Origin: Contendibacter sp031732755
Lineage (GTDB): Bacteria > Pseudomonadota > Gammaproteobacteria > Competibacterales > Competibacteraceae
Assembly (NCBI GenBank): GCA_031732755.1
Contig: JAVMKI010000065.1
Coordinates: 1-64,000, forward strand
DNA: 64,000 nucleotides
Reading direction: 5' to 3'
Both the position numbers and the translations under genes were made by a program. The notes beneath the pieces were generated by a model. The model was not told the DNA's origin, did no database searches, and saw nothing but the letters and a program-made list of their open reading frames with translations. Below, piece by piece: positions 52,579 through 61,953 of this stretch (its first letter is position 1; every line of letters begins with the position of its first letter).

Positions 52579-53677
52579 ATGCAGGAACTGAATCCCTATT
52601 TCCATCAGATCAATGACCTGCGGGGACGCTGCGCGTCCCTGAGGGGGTATCTTTGACTTCGAGACCAAGCGCGAGCGGCTGGACGAGGTCTTGCACGAAT
52701 TGCAGGAGCCGGATATCTGGAACAACCCCGAACGGGCGCAGGCGCTGGGCAAGGAACGCGCCCAGTTGGAAATCGTGGTCCACCGGTTGGAAAACCTCGA
52801 CCGTGGTTTGAACGAGGTCGCCGAATTACTGGTCCTGGCTGGCGAGGAAGGTGACGAAGCAGCGGTGGTCGAGGTGGCGCGAGACCTGGAAAACCACGCT
52901 CGCACGGTCGCCGGTCTCGAATTCCAGCGGATGTTTTCCGGCGAAATGGACGCCGGCAATGCCTTTCTCGATATCCAAGCCGGCTCCGGCGGCACCGAAG
53001 CGCAAGACTGGGCGGAAATGCTGTTGCGGATGTACTTGCGCTGGGGCGAGCGGCGCGGGTTCAAGACCGAGTTGCTGGAAGCTTCGCCAGGCGAAGTGGC
53101 CGGCATCAAAAGCGCCAGCGTGCGCTTCGAGGGCGACTATGCGTTCGGCTGGCTGCGAACCGAAACCGGCGTCCATCGCCTGGTGCGCAAGTCGCCGTTC
53201 GATTCCGGCAACCGCCGGCATACCTCGTTCGCGGCGGTGTTCGTAGCGCCCGAAGTGGACGACAGTATCGAGGTGGACATCAACCCGGCGGACTTGCGGG
53301 TGGATGTATACCGCGCCTCCGGAGCGGGTGGCCAGCACGTCAATCGCACCGAATCGGCGATTCGGATCACGCATCTGCCGACCGGTATCGTGGTGCAGTG
53401 TCAGAACGACCGCTCCCAGCACAAGAACCGCTCGACCGCCATGAAGCAGCTCAAATCCAAGCTTTACGAACTGGAGTTGCAGAAGCGCAATGCCCAGGCC
53501 CAGGCGCTGGAGGACAGCAAGGCCGACATCGGCTGGGGCAGCCAGATTCGTTCCTACGTGCTGGACCAGTCGCGCATCAAGGATTTGCGCACCGGCGTCG
53601 AAACCAGCAACACGCAACCGGTTCTGGATGGCGATCTGGACGAATTCATCGAAGCCAGCCTGAAGAGCGGATTGTAA
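52579..53677 (+). CDS. prfB: Peptide chain release factor 2, programmed +1 frameshift
   Basis: RF2 releases peptides at UGA and UAA. Frame 0 begins at ATG 52579 and meets TGA at 52654-52656 after 25 codons; reading resumes in the +1 frame at GAC 52655. The shift site is the classic AGGGGGTATCTTTGAC, with an internal Shine-Dalgarno-like AGGGGG before CTT TGA. The joined protein is 365 aa, the same as E. coli RF2. The codon-recognition SPF (RKSPFDSGN) and catalytic GGQ (GAGGQHVNRTES) are intact. The +1 frame alone lacks a good start. Confidence 0.97.
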
Positions 53678-53697
53678 GTGATGCCCAGGGGCGCGAT

Positions 53698-55617
53698 TCA
53701 GGCGTCGCGCCCAATCAACTCCAACGCTTCCTGCGTCTCCAGCCATTCCGTTTCCAGCGCGGCCAGTTCCCGGTCCACTTCGCCCTTGCGCACCAGCCAT
53801 TCCTTGAGCCGGTTCTTGTTGGCGTCGTCGTAGCTGCCGGGGTCGGCGAGGGTGGTTTGCAGCGTTCGCTGTTCGGTGTGCAACGTCTCCATCCGTTGTT
53901 CCAGTTGCCTGACGCGCCGTTCCAGCGGTTTGCGCTGAACCGCGAGTTGTTGCCGACGCTCCGCATCCTGACGTTTCTGTTCGCGGCGGTCGGCGGCGTT
54001 GTTGCCGTTGCCGTTGCCGCGCGGCGCGGTGTCCCGACTGGCGGCGCGCTGGCGTTCGTTTAACCAGTCGCGGTAATCGTCCAGATCGCCGTTGAACGGT
54101 TGCGCCTGTCCATCGACGACCAGCAGAAACGCATCGGTGACCGTGCGCAGTAGATGACGGTCGTGAGAGACCACGACCAGCGCGCCCTGATAGTCCTGCA
54201 AGGCCAGGGTCAGCGCATGGCGCATGTCGAGATCGAGATGGTTGGTCGGTTCGTCCAGCAGCAATAAGTTGGGTCGCTGCCAAACGAGCAGTGCCAACGC
54301 CAGCCGGGCCTTTTCACCACCGGAAAAGGGTGCCACCGGCGCCAGCGCCAGGTCACCGTTGAAGCCGAAGCCGCCGATAAAATCCCGCAGTTGCTGATCG
54401 GTGGCGCGCTCGTCCAGTTGTTGTAGATGCCGCAGCGCGCTCCAATCTGGTCGTAACTGTTCCAATTGATGCTGGGCGAAATAGCCGGTGGCCAATCCTT
54501 GCCCGGCGGTCATCCGCCCGGTCAGCGGAGACAGGATACCCGCCAACAGCTTGATCAGAGTGGATTTACCAGCGCCGTTTGATCCAAGCAGGCCCAGCCG
54601 AGCGCCGGGATTGATGACTAGATTCACGTTGTTCAGCACCCGCCGCCCATGGTAACCGGCGGCCATTTTTTCGACTGCCAGCAGTGGGTTGGGCAACCGC
54701 TCCGGTGTGGCGAAACGGAATTCGAACGGCGAATCGACGTGAGCGGCGGCGATGCGCTCCATCCGTTCCAGCGCCTTGATCCGGCTTTGCGCCTGCCGGG
54801 CCTTGGTGGCCTTGGCGCGGAAGCGGGTGATGAAGCTTTCCAGATGGGCGATTTCCCGCTGCTGCTTTTCATACGCCGCCTGTTGCAAGGCTAGCCGAGC
54901 GGCGCGCTGGTCCTCGAAAGCCGCGTAGTTGCCGGGGTACAGCGTGATTCGTCGCTGGTCGATGTGAGCGATATGGCTGGCGACGTTGTCCAGCACGTCG
55001 CGGTCGTGGGAGATCAGCAGCAGGGTGCCCGGATAGGCGCGCAGCCATTGTTCCAGCCACAACACGGCGTCGAGGTCGAGGTGGTTGGTCGGTTCGTCCA
55101 GCAACAGCAGGTCGGAGCGGCACATCAAGGCCCGCGCCAGGTTCAGTCGCACCCGCCAGCCACCGGAAAACTCCGCCACCGGCCGCTCCAATTGGTCGGT
55201 GGCGAAACCGAGTCCAGCCATCAGCTTGCCAGCGCGGGCGCGGGCGCTGTAACCGTCGATGGCCTCGAAATGGGCGTGCAGTTCCGCCTGGCGCGCGCCG
55301 TCGTGAACGGCTTCGGCGGTTTGCAGGTCGCGCTCGATTTGGCGCAATTCGGCGTCACCGTCCAGCACGAAGTCCAGCGCGGGCGTCGGCAACGCCGGGG
55401 TTTCCTGGGCAACATGGGCAATGACCCAGCGCGACGGTAGATCAAGGTCACCAGCGTCGGGGTGCAAGTCGTCCAGCAGCAGCGAAAACAGGCTGGACTT
55501 GCCGCAGCCGTTGGCGCCGATCATCCCGACCTTCCAGCCGGGGTGAATCGTCAGCGAGGTATTTTCGAACAGCGGCTTGCCGCCGCGTTGCAGGGAGAGT
55601 TGGCGCAGGGTCAGCAT
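53698..55617 (-). CDS. ABC-F family ATPase, YheS type
   Basis: A 639-aa cytosolic protein with two ABC domains and no membrane segments. Walker A GANGCGKSSLFSL and GSNGAGKSTLIKL, signatures FSGGWRVRLNLARA and FSGGEKARLALALL, and LLLDEPTNHLDLD twice. The linker is Arg/Lys-rich and a C-terminal coiled coil (about 540-635) is present, as in YheS/Uup. ABC-F proteins act on ribosomes to relieve stalling. Start at ATG 55615-55617; a GTG three codons upstream is possible. Tail to tail with prfB. Confidence 0.93.
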   Translation of the reverse strand: MLTLRQLSLQRGGKPLFENTSLTIHPGWKVGMIGANGCGKSSLFSLLLDDLHPDAGDLDLPSRWVIAHVAQETPALPTPALDFVLDGDAELRQIERDLQTAEAVHDGARQAELHAHFEAIDGYSARARAGKLMAGLGFATDQLERPVAEFSGGWRVRLNLARALMCRSDLLLLDEPTNHLDLDAVLWLEQWLRAYPGTLLLISHDRDVLDNVASHIAHIDQRRITLYPGNYAAFEDQRAARLALQQAAYEKQQREIAHLESFITRFRAKATKARQAQSRIKALERMERIAAAHVDSPFEFRFATPERLPNPLLAVEKMAAGYHGRRVLNNVNLVINPGARLGLLGSNGAGKSTLIKLLAGILSPLTGRMTAGQGLATGYFAQHQLEQLRPDWSALRHLQQLDERATDQQLRDFIGGFGFNGDLALAPVAPFSGGEKARLALALLVWQRPNLLLLDEPTNHLDLDMRHALTLALQDYQGALVVVSHDRHLLRTVTDAFLLVVDGQAQPFNGDLDDYRDWLNERQRAASRDTAPRGNGNGNNAADRREQKRQDAERRQQLAVQRKPLERRVRQLEQRMETLHTEQRTLQTTLADPGSYDDANKNRLKEWLVRKGEVDRELAALETEWLETQEALELIGRDA

Positions 55618-55706
55618 GATAGACACAGTTTACCAGCTTGCTGGCAACAAGCGATTCAGCGATTCAATTTGGACCTACTACAATCAGACATTACCCAAGG
55701 CCAGTT

Positions 55707-56495
55707 ATGTCCACCATGGTTAAAACCACCATGACCGATGACGAATTGTTGCGCTACAGTCGGCAAATTCTGCTGCCGAACTTCGACATCGAGGGTCAGG
55801 AGCGGCTGCGCCAATCCCATGCGCTGATCGTCGGGCTGGGTGGGTTGGGGTCAGCGGCGGCGATGTATCTGGCGGCGGCAGGCGTGGGGCGGCTGACCCT
55901 GGTCGATTTCGACCGGGTGGACCTGTCCAACCTGCAACGGCAGATCGTCCACCGTACCGCCGATCTTGGCCGGCCCAAGGTGGAATCGGCCCGCGATATG
56001 CTACGGGCGCTCAACCCGCTGATCGAGGTAAGCGCCATTCCAAAGGCGTTGGACGAAGCGGAGCTGCTGGAGCAGGTGCGACGGGCTGACGTGGTGGTGG
56101 ATGCTTGCGACAACCTGCCGACCCGGCTGGCGATCAACGCCGCCTGCGTGCGGGCCGGCGTGCCGTTGGTATCCGGGGCGGCAATTCGGTTGGAAGGGCA
56201 GCTACTCGTTTGGCGACCAGGCGGGGAGGGTGCCTGTTACCGTTGTCTGTACCGCGCCGCGGAAGTCAACGGCGAGACCTGCGCGCAAACCGGCGTGCTC
56301 GCCCCGGTGGTCGGCGTGATCGGCAGCTTGCAAGCGGTGGAGGCGATCAAGGTGCTGACCGAACTCGGCGAGACGCTTGATGGTCGGCTGCTGCTGCTGG
56401 ACGCCGCGCGCATGGAATGGCGAATCATGAAAGCCCGACGTTGGCCGGAATGTCCGGTTTGCGGCGATGGAACGCCCTTGGAAGAATTCAGATAA
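55707..56495 (+). CDS. moeB: ThiF/MoeB/HesA-type adenylyltransferase
   Basis: A 262-aa E1-like enzyme. ATP-binding GLGGLGSAAAMYLAAAG, LSNLQRQI, and the C-terminal zinc cysteines (CYRC and CPVC) are present. It activates the C-terminus of a small sulfur-carrier protein such as MoaD or ThiS; with no molybdenum or thiamine genes nearby the partner is open, MoeB being the closest by length and pattern. AAGG lies 6 nt before the chosen ATG; later ATGs would shorten it. Confidence 0.88.
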   Translation: MSTMVKTTMTDDELLRYSRQILLPNFDIEGQERLRQSHALIVGLGGLGSAAAMYLAAAGVGRLTLVDFDRVDLSNLQRQIVHRTADLGRPKVESARDMLRALNPLIEVSAIPKALDEAELLEQVRRADVVVDACDNLPTRLAINAACVRAGVPLVSGAAIRLEGQLLVWRPGGEGACYRCLYRAAEVNGETCAQTGVLAPVVGVIGSLQAVEAIKVLTELGETLDGRLLLLDAARMEWRIMKARRWPECPVCGDGTPLEEFR

Positions 56496-56515
56496 ACCGT
56501 AACGGAGAAACCCGC

Positions 56516-57400
56516 ATGACCTTTTCCATCGTCGCCTTCGATCCTACCAACGGCGATTTGGGCGTCGCCGTGCAGTCGAAATTTCCCAACGTCGGTGTCT
56601 CCATCCCGTTTGCCAAGGCAGGGGTCGGAGCGGTGGCGACACAGTGTTACTGCAATACCAGCTATGGTCCGCGCGGGCTGGCGCTGTTGGAAAACGGCGC
56701 TTCACCCGAGCAAGCGGTGGTGATTCTGACCGGCACCGACGCGCAGCGCGATTATCGCCAGGTCGGCATCATCGACGCCCAAGGTCGTGCCGCTAGCTTC
56801 ACCGGCGCGCATTGTTTCGACTGGGCGGGCAGTTTGCAGGGAGCGTGTTGCGCCGCGCAGGGCAATACCCTGGCCGGGCCGGGCGTGGTGGAGGGGATGG
56901 TGCGAACGTTCGAGATCACACCGGGACCGTTGGCGGTACGGTTGATGGCCGCCTTGCAAGCTGGCCAAGCCAACGGCGGCGACCGACGCGGCCAACAATC
57001 GGCGGCGCTGAAGGTCGTGCGGGTTGGTGGTGGTTATGGCGGTTTCGACGACCGCTACGTGGACATCTCGGTCTATGACCACCCCACGCCCATTGCCGAG
57101 TTGGAGCGGCTGTACGCCATTCATCGGCTGACCTATTTCCGCAGCGATCCCGATCAATTGGTCAGGATCGATATCGCCCTTGCCAATGAATTGCAGCAAA
57201 TCCTCCACGCGCGCGGCTTCTACAAGGGCGTCGCCAGCGGCGTTTGCGATGAGGAGTTGCTACGGGCGCTGCGCGATTTCATGGGCTGGGAAAATTACGA
57301 CGAGCGCATCCGTGACGACGACCTGATCGACCGGGAAGTGCTGGCGGACATTCGCCAGCAACACGCGGTCTGGTTACGGGCGCGTGGCCGAGATGGCTAG
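56516..57400 (+). CDS. DUF1028 family protein with C-terminal binding domain
   Basis: A 294-aa protein. Residues 1-210 match the DUF1028 fold (Ntn-hydrolase-like): FSIVAFDPTNGDLGVAVQSKF and later YVDISVYDHPTPIAEL. The last 70 residues (LQQILHARGFYKGVAS...) resemble the small helical peptidoglycan-binding-like tail seen in some members. Enzymatic role unknown in the family. No signal peptide. CGGAGA is 8 nt upstream. It follows moeB by 20 bp, so is probably cotranscribed. Confidence 0.85.
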   Translation: MTFSIVAFDPTNGDLGVAVQSKFPNVGVSIPFAKAGVGAVATQCYCNTSYGPRGLALLENGASPEQAVVILTGTDAQRDYRQVGIIDAQGRAASFTGAHCFDWAGSLQGACCAAQGNTLAGPGVVEGMVRTFEITPGPLAVRLMAALQAGQANGGDRRGQQSAALKVVRVGGGYGGFDDRYVDISVYDHPTPIAELERLYAIHRLTYFRSDPDQLVRIDIALANELQQILHARGFYKGVASGVCDEELLRALRDFMGWENYDERIRDDDLIDREVLADIRQQHAVWLRARGRDG

Positions 57401-57461
57401 GAACGCTGGCGCGGCGGCGTGGCGGGCCATGCCCGGAGCGCCGGCGCCGTAAACGATCAAG

Positions 57462-58202
57462 CTATTCCTCCAACACGTTCCGCGCTAGCGTGGAAATCAT
57501 ATCCGCGTCGATGTTGCGGCGCTGCTGAATACTCTTCCCCTCGACCAAATACACGATGTGCTCGGCGATGTTTTTGCAATGGTCGCCAACGCGCTCCAAC
57601 GCCTTGATGATGAAGACCACGTTGATCGCATGACCGATGGTGCGCGAGTCTTCCATCATGTAGGTGATCAGCCGTCGCAGCGCCGATTGGAATTCCTGAT
57701 CCAAATCATCGTCGCTGTGAATGATAGCCAGTGCTTTTTCCACGTCCAGCCGAGCGAGCGCATCGAGGCAATCTCGCAACATGTCGGTCGCCAACCCGGC
57801 CATCGGCGTCACGTCGCGCAACAGCTTGGCGCTGGGGGGGCTGCTGACGCTGTCGTAAATTTGCAGGGTCATCCGGGCTATTTTTTTAGCGCCATCGCCG
57901 ACTCGCTCCAGATCGGTCACGGTGTTGGCCAACGACATGATCATCCGCAGGTCGCCGCCGACCGGTTGGCGCAGAGCGATCAGGCTGATGCAGTCCTCGT
58001 CGGCCTTGAGTTGCATGCCATTGATTAACCGGTCGCGCGCGATCACCTCGCGCGAAGCGGTCATGTCTTCCGCGTCCAGCGCCGCGATGGCGCGCTTGAG
58101 CTGGTCTTCGGCCAGCCCGCCCATTTCCAGCACCAGGTTGCGCAGGTTAGCGAGTTGCACATCGAATTGCTTGACGGTGTGGGCGTCTTGACTAATGGCC
58201 AT
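57462..58202 (-). CDS. phoU: Phosphate signalling protein PhoU
   Basis: A 246-aa helical-bundle protein with the two PhoU repeats (about 15-110 and 125-220), each bearing acidic metal-binding motifs (e.g. ALERVGDHCKNIAEHI). It couples the Pst transporter to the PhoR/PhoB system; phoR and phoB are not in the window. Last gene of the pst operon, 37 bp after pstB. Confidence 0.95.
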   Translation of the reverse strand: MAISQDAHTVKQFDVQLANLRNLVLEMGGLAEDQLKRAIAALDAEDMTASREVIARDRLINGMQLKADEDCISLIALRQPVGGDLRMIMSLANTVTDLERVGDGAKKIARMTLQIYDSVSSPPSAKLLRDVTPMAGLATDMLRDCLDALARLDVEKALAIIHSDDDLDQEFQSALRRLITYMMEDSRTIGHAINVVFIIKALERVGDHCKNIAEHIVYLVEGKSIQQRRNIDADMISTLARNVLEE

Positions 58203-58239
58203 GATGGGTACTCTCGTCGGATCGCAGATGGGGCCGGGA

Positions 58240-59130
58240 TCAGCCGAAGCGACCGGTGATGTAATCCTCGGTCAGCTTGTGTTTGGGGTTGGTGAAAATC
58301 TGGTCGGTGTCCCCGACCTCGATCAAATCGCCCAGATGGAAGTAGGCGGTGCGCTGGGACACGCGAGCCGCCTGCTGCATCGAGTGGGTGACGATGATGA
58401 TGGTGTAGTTCTCCCGCAGTTCGTCGATCAGTTCCTCGATCTTGGCGGTGGCGATGGGGTCCAGCGCCGAGCAGGGTTCATCCATCAGGATGACTTCGGG
58501 GTTGACCGCGATGGCGCGGGCGATGCAAAGCCGCTGCTGCTGACCACCGGACAGGCTGGTGCCCGGTTCGTGCATCCGCTTCTCGACTTCCTTGATCAAT
58601 CCAGCCCGTTCCAAGCTGTCGCGCACCAGGTCGTCCAATTCGGCCTTGGTATTGACCATGCCGTGAATGCGCGGCCCATAGGCGACGTTTTCGTAGATGG
58701 ACTTGGGGAAGGGGTTAGGCTTCTGGAACACCATGCCGACCCGGGCGCGCAATTGCACCACGTCGACGCTTTTGTCGTAGATGTCGTCGCTATCTAGCTT
58801 GATTTGACCGGTGATGCGGCAGATGGAGATGGTGTCGTTCATCCGGTTCAGGCAGCGCAGGAAAGTGGATTTGCCGCAGCCGGACGGGCCGATGAAGGCG
58901 ATGACTTCGTTGGCGCCGATGTCGAGACCCACGTGCTTGATCGCGTGTTTCTCGCCGTAATAGACGTTGACGCCACGGCAGACCATTTTCGGGTTGTCCA
59001 CCGTGATCTTGCCGACGGTTTGCCGGTCGTTGTAGTCGGTCACTTCGACGCTGGACTGCGTGCGGGGCGCGCTGTTGAGGTTGAGCGTCTGGTCCAAGGC
59101 GACCTTGGTTTCGAGGGCGGTCGTGCTCAT
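58240..59130 (-). CDS. pstB: Phosphate ABC transporter ATP-binding protein
   Basis: A 296-aa ATPase. Walker A GPSGCGKSTFLRC, Q loop, signature LSGGQQQRLCIARA, Walker B VILMDEPCSALDP, and the long N-terminal extension (about 35 aa) before the domain. Couples ATP hydrolysis to phosphate import. 48 bp after pstA. Confidence 0.97.
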   Translation of the reverse strand: MSTTALETKVALDQTLNLNSAPRTQSSVEVTDYNDRQTVGKITVDNPKMVCRGVNVYYGEKHAIKHVGLDIGANEVIAFIGPSGCGKSTFLRCLNRMNDTISICRITGQIKLDSDDIYDKSVDVVQLRARVGMVFQKPNPFPKSIYENVAYGPRIHGMVNTKAELDDLVRDSLERAGLIKEVEKRMHEPGTSLSGGQQQRLCIARAIAVNPEVILMDEPCSALDPIATAKIEELIDELRENYTIIIVTHSMQQAARVSQRTAYFHLGDLIEVGDTDQIFTNPKHKLTEDYITGRFG

Positions 59131-59178
59131 GGGGGCGGTAATCCTTGCGATTTGGAAGTTGGCGGGTCAGTCGGAGTC

Positions 59179-60498
59179 TTACCAGCGCCGCTCGAAGCGC
59201 TTGCGCAGCACGATGGCCAGAGCGTTCATCAGAATCATGAACGCCAGCAGCACCATGATCGCCGCCGAGGTCCGTTCCACGAACGCCCGTTCCGGCAGGT
59301 CGGACCAGAGGTAGATCTGCACCGGCAGGACCGTGGCCGGGTCCAGGAAGCTCTTGGGCACGTCCACGATGAAGGCGACCATACCGATCATCAGCAAGGG
59401 GGCCGATTCGCCCAGGGCGCGAGCCATGCCGATGATCGAACCGGTCAACATGCCGGGCATGGCCAGCGGCAGCACATGGTGTCCCACCATTTGCAGTTTG
59501 GAGGCGCCCATGCCGAGCGCCGCTTCGCGGATGGAGGGCGGCACCGAGGTCAAGGCGGCTCGACCGGCGATGATGATGACCGGCAGCGTCATCAGGCTCA
59601 GCACCAGCCCGCCGACCAGCGGCGCGGAGCGGGGCAGGCCGAAGAAGTTGATGAACACTGCCAGCCCCAGCAGGCCGAACACGATGGACGGCACCGCCGC
59701 CAGGTTGTTGATGTTGACTTCGATCAGGTCGGTCCAACGGTTCTTGGGGGCGAATTCCTCCAGGTACACCGCCGTCGCCACGCCAATCGGGAACGACAGG
59801 AGGAAAGTGACCAGCAGGGTATAGAAGGAACCCACCAGCGCCCCACGGATGCCGGCCTGTTCCGGTTCGCGGGAATCACCGTTGCGGAACAGAATGGCGT
59901 TGAACTTTTTCTCGATCTTGCCGGTGGCTTGCAGTTTGTCCACCCATTCGATCTGATTGTCCTTGATCGGTCGTTCCGATTCGTCGAGCGCGCGGTCGAT
60001 GTTGCCCTTGACCAGGGTATCCACCGTGGCGCTGGTTAGCAGCCAGATTTCCTGTTCGGCGCCGAGCAGGGCTGGATTTTGGAGTACCCGATCTTGTAGT
60101 TCGTGCGCCGCGTCGGAACTGACCAGGCCGTAAAGCGCGCGTAGTTCCAGGCGGCCCTGCACGTTGGGAAACAGTTGGCGCATCCCGACGCGGACCAGCG
60201 CGGCGTAATCGGCGTTGGCCAGCGCTTGCGGATCGCGCTTGCCGTCCGGGTCGATCACCTCGGGATCGAACTTGATGGGTATCTGCACATAGGTTTGCCA
60301 AAAGGCGGGATAGCCCTTGCCGATGATGTTGACGAACATCAGCGCCACGAAGGCCAGCCCAAGGCTGATGGCGATCAGTCCGTACCAGCGAAAGCGCCGT
60401 TCGGCGGCATGGCGGCGTTTCAGACCGGCGTTGACGATGGTTTTGATATCCCGGTTGGGAACCGACGGCGCGGGGGAAGGCGTTGGCTGCTTATTCAT
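59179..60498 (-). CDS. pstA: Phosphate ABC transporter permease PstA, extended form
   Basis: A 439-aa permease, about 140 residues longer than E. coli PstA. The first membrane segment (LIAISLGLAFVALMFVNIIG, about 38-57) is followed by a large periplasmic insertion (about 60-200, DUF3333-type) and then the usual five segments and the EAA loop (ALGMGASKLQM). The insertion is a known variant of Proteobacterial PstA; its role is not settled. The start ATG overlaps the pstC stop by 8 bp. Confidence 0.94.
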   Translation of the reverse strand: MNKQPTPSPAPSVPNRDIKTIVNAGLKRRHAAERRFRWYGLIAISLGLAFVALMFVNIIGKGYPAFWQTYVQIPIKFDPEVIDPDGKRDPQALANADYAALVRVGMRQLFPNVQGRLELRALYGLVSSDAAHELQDRVLQNPALLGAEQEIWLLTSATVDTLVKGNIDRALDESERPIKDNQIEWVDKLQATGKIEKKFNAILFRNGDSREPEQAGIRGALVGSFYTLLVTFLLSFPIGVATAVYLEEFAPKNRWTDLIEVNINNLAAVPSIVFGLLGLAVFINFFGLPRSAPLVGGLVLSLMTLPVIIIAGRAALTSVPPSIREAALGMGASKLQMVGHHVLPLAMPGMLTGSIIGMARALGESAPLLMIGMVAFIVDVPKSFLDPATVLPVQIYLWSDLPERAFVERTSAAIMVLLAFMILMNALAIVLRKRFERRW

Positions 60499-61870
60499 AC
60501 TGCTCCCGATACTTGCGCACCACATGCAGGGCGATGATGTTGAGGATCAACGTGACCACGAACAGCATCAGGCCAAGGGCGAAGGCCGCCAGGGTCTTGG
60601 GACTGTCGAACTCCTGGTCGCCGGTCAGCAGGGTGACGATTTGCACCGTGACCGTGGTGACCGCCTCCAGCGGGTTAGCGGTCAGATTGGCGGATAAACC
60701 CGCAGCCATCACCACGATCATGGTCTCGCCGATGGCGCGGGAGACCGCCAGCAGGATGCTGCCGACGATGCCGGGCAGGGCGGCGGGCAACAGCACCCGC
60801 TTGATGGTTTCCGACCGGGTCGCGCCCAGCGCGTAGGAACCGTCGCGCATGGATTGCGGGACGGCGTTGATCACGTCGTCCGATAGCGAGGAGACGAAGG
60901 GGATGATCATGATGCCCATGACCAACCCGGCGGCCAGCGCGCTTTCCGAGGCGACATGCAGACCCAGGGCCGTGCCGATCTCGCGGATCAGCGGCGCCAC
61001 GGTGAGGGCGGCGAAGAAACCGTAGACCACGGTGGGGATGCCGGCCAGAATTTCCAGCGCTGGCTTGGCGACGGCGCGGAATCTGGGGGTGGCGTACTCG
61101 GACAGGAACAATGCCGACATCAGGCCGATGGGAACGGCGACCAGCATGGCGATGCCGGAAATCAGCAGGGTGCCGGCGAACAGCGGCACCGAACCAAACG
61201 CGCCGGAGGAGCCGACCTGATCAACGCGCAGGGCGGTTTGCGGGCTCCACTGCAAGCCGAACAGGAATTCGGTGATGGGAATTTGGCGGAAAAACAGGAT
61301 GGATTCGAACACGACCGACAGCACGATGCCGACGGTGGTGAAGATCGCCACGGTCGAACTGACGATCAGGAACAGATTGACCACTTGTTCGACCCGGTTA
61401 CGGGCGCGCAGCGTCGGGGAAATCGCGCGCCAGGCGTAGGTGACGCCAGCAATGGCCAGGGTCAGGACCACGATCCATAGCGAGGCGTTACCGATCACGC
61501 GCAGATTGCGATAGTGATTGGCGGCTTCCAGCATGGCTGAATTGGGCGTGCTGGACACGATGTTGCCGCTGACCAGGTTCTTGAGGTCGTTGACCACTAG
61601 ATTCAAGCGGTCTGGCGGCAGGTTGCGCAGTTCTGGCGGCAGACCGGCCACCACCAGATCGATAATGACGTTCGGTTGCAGCGTTGCCCAGACGGCAAAC
61701 ACGAGTAATGCCGGCAACCCACACCACAGCGCCGCGTAGGAACCATAGAAACTGGGCAGGGAGTGCAGGTTGCGGATGTGGCCACCGGCGACGGCGAATG
61801 CGCGGTGGCGACCCAGAGAGTAAGCCCCGGCGCTGAGCAGGATCAGCGTGAGCAGGAGAAAAGATTGCAT
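60491..61870 (-). CDS. pstC: Phosphate ABC transporter permease PstC, extended form
   Basis: A 459-aa permease. Two or three extra N-terminal membrane segments (SFLLLTLILLSAGAYSLG and GLPALLVFAVWATL) and a periplasmic loop precede the canonical domain with the EAA loop (ALGATRSETIKRV). E. coli PstC is 319 aa. GGTGTCACC rather than a strong Shine-Dalgarno precedes the ATG at 61868-61870; the open frame extends ten codons further but the family N-terminus fits this start. Confidence 0.93.
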   Translation of the reverse strand: MQSFLLLTLILLSAGAYSLGRHRAFAVAGGHIRNLHSLPSFYGSYAALWCGLPALLVFAVWATLQPNVIIDLVVAGLPPELRNLPPDRLNLVVNDLKNLVSGNIVSSTPNSAMLEAANHYRNLRVIGNASLWIVVLTLAIAGVTYAWRAISPTLRARNRVEQVVNLFLIVSSTVAIFTTVGIVLSVVFESILFFRQIPITEFLFGLQWSPQTALRVDQVGSSGAFGSVPLFAGTLLISGIAMLVAVPIGLMSALFLSEYATPRFRAVAKPALEILAGIPTVVYGFFAALTVAPLIREIGTALGLHVASESALAAGLVMGIMIIPFVSSLSDDVINAVPQSMRDGSYALGATRSETIKRVLLPAALPGIVGSILLAVSRAIGETMIVVMAAGLSANLTANPLEAVTTVTVQIVTLLTGDQEFDSPKTLAAFALGLMLFVVTLILNIIALHVVRKYREQYE

Positions 61871-61953
61871 GGTGTCACCGCCAGAATACGAAAACGCCAC
61901 CGGCGACTGAATCGGCGTTCAGTGCGCGGGTGACGTTCCTGAAGTGCATCCCG

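Noticed and set aside
52579..52656. prfB as a broken gene (stop after 25 codons)
   Set aside because: The stop is the conserved programmed +1 frameshift site with its internal Shine-Dalgarno element, so the gene is intact.
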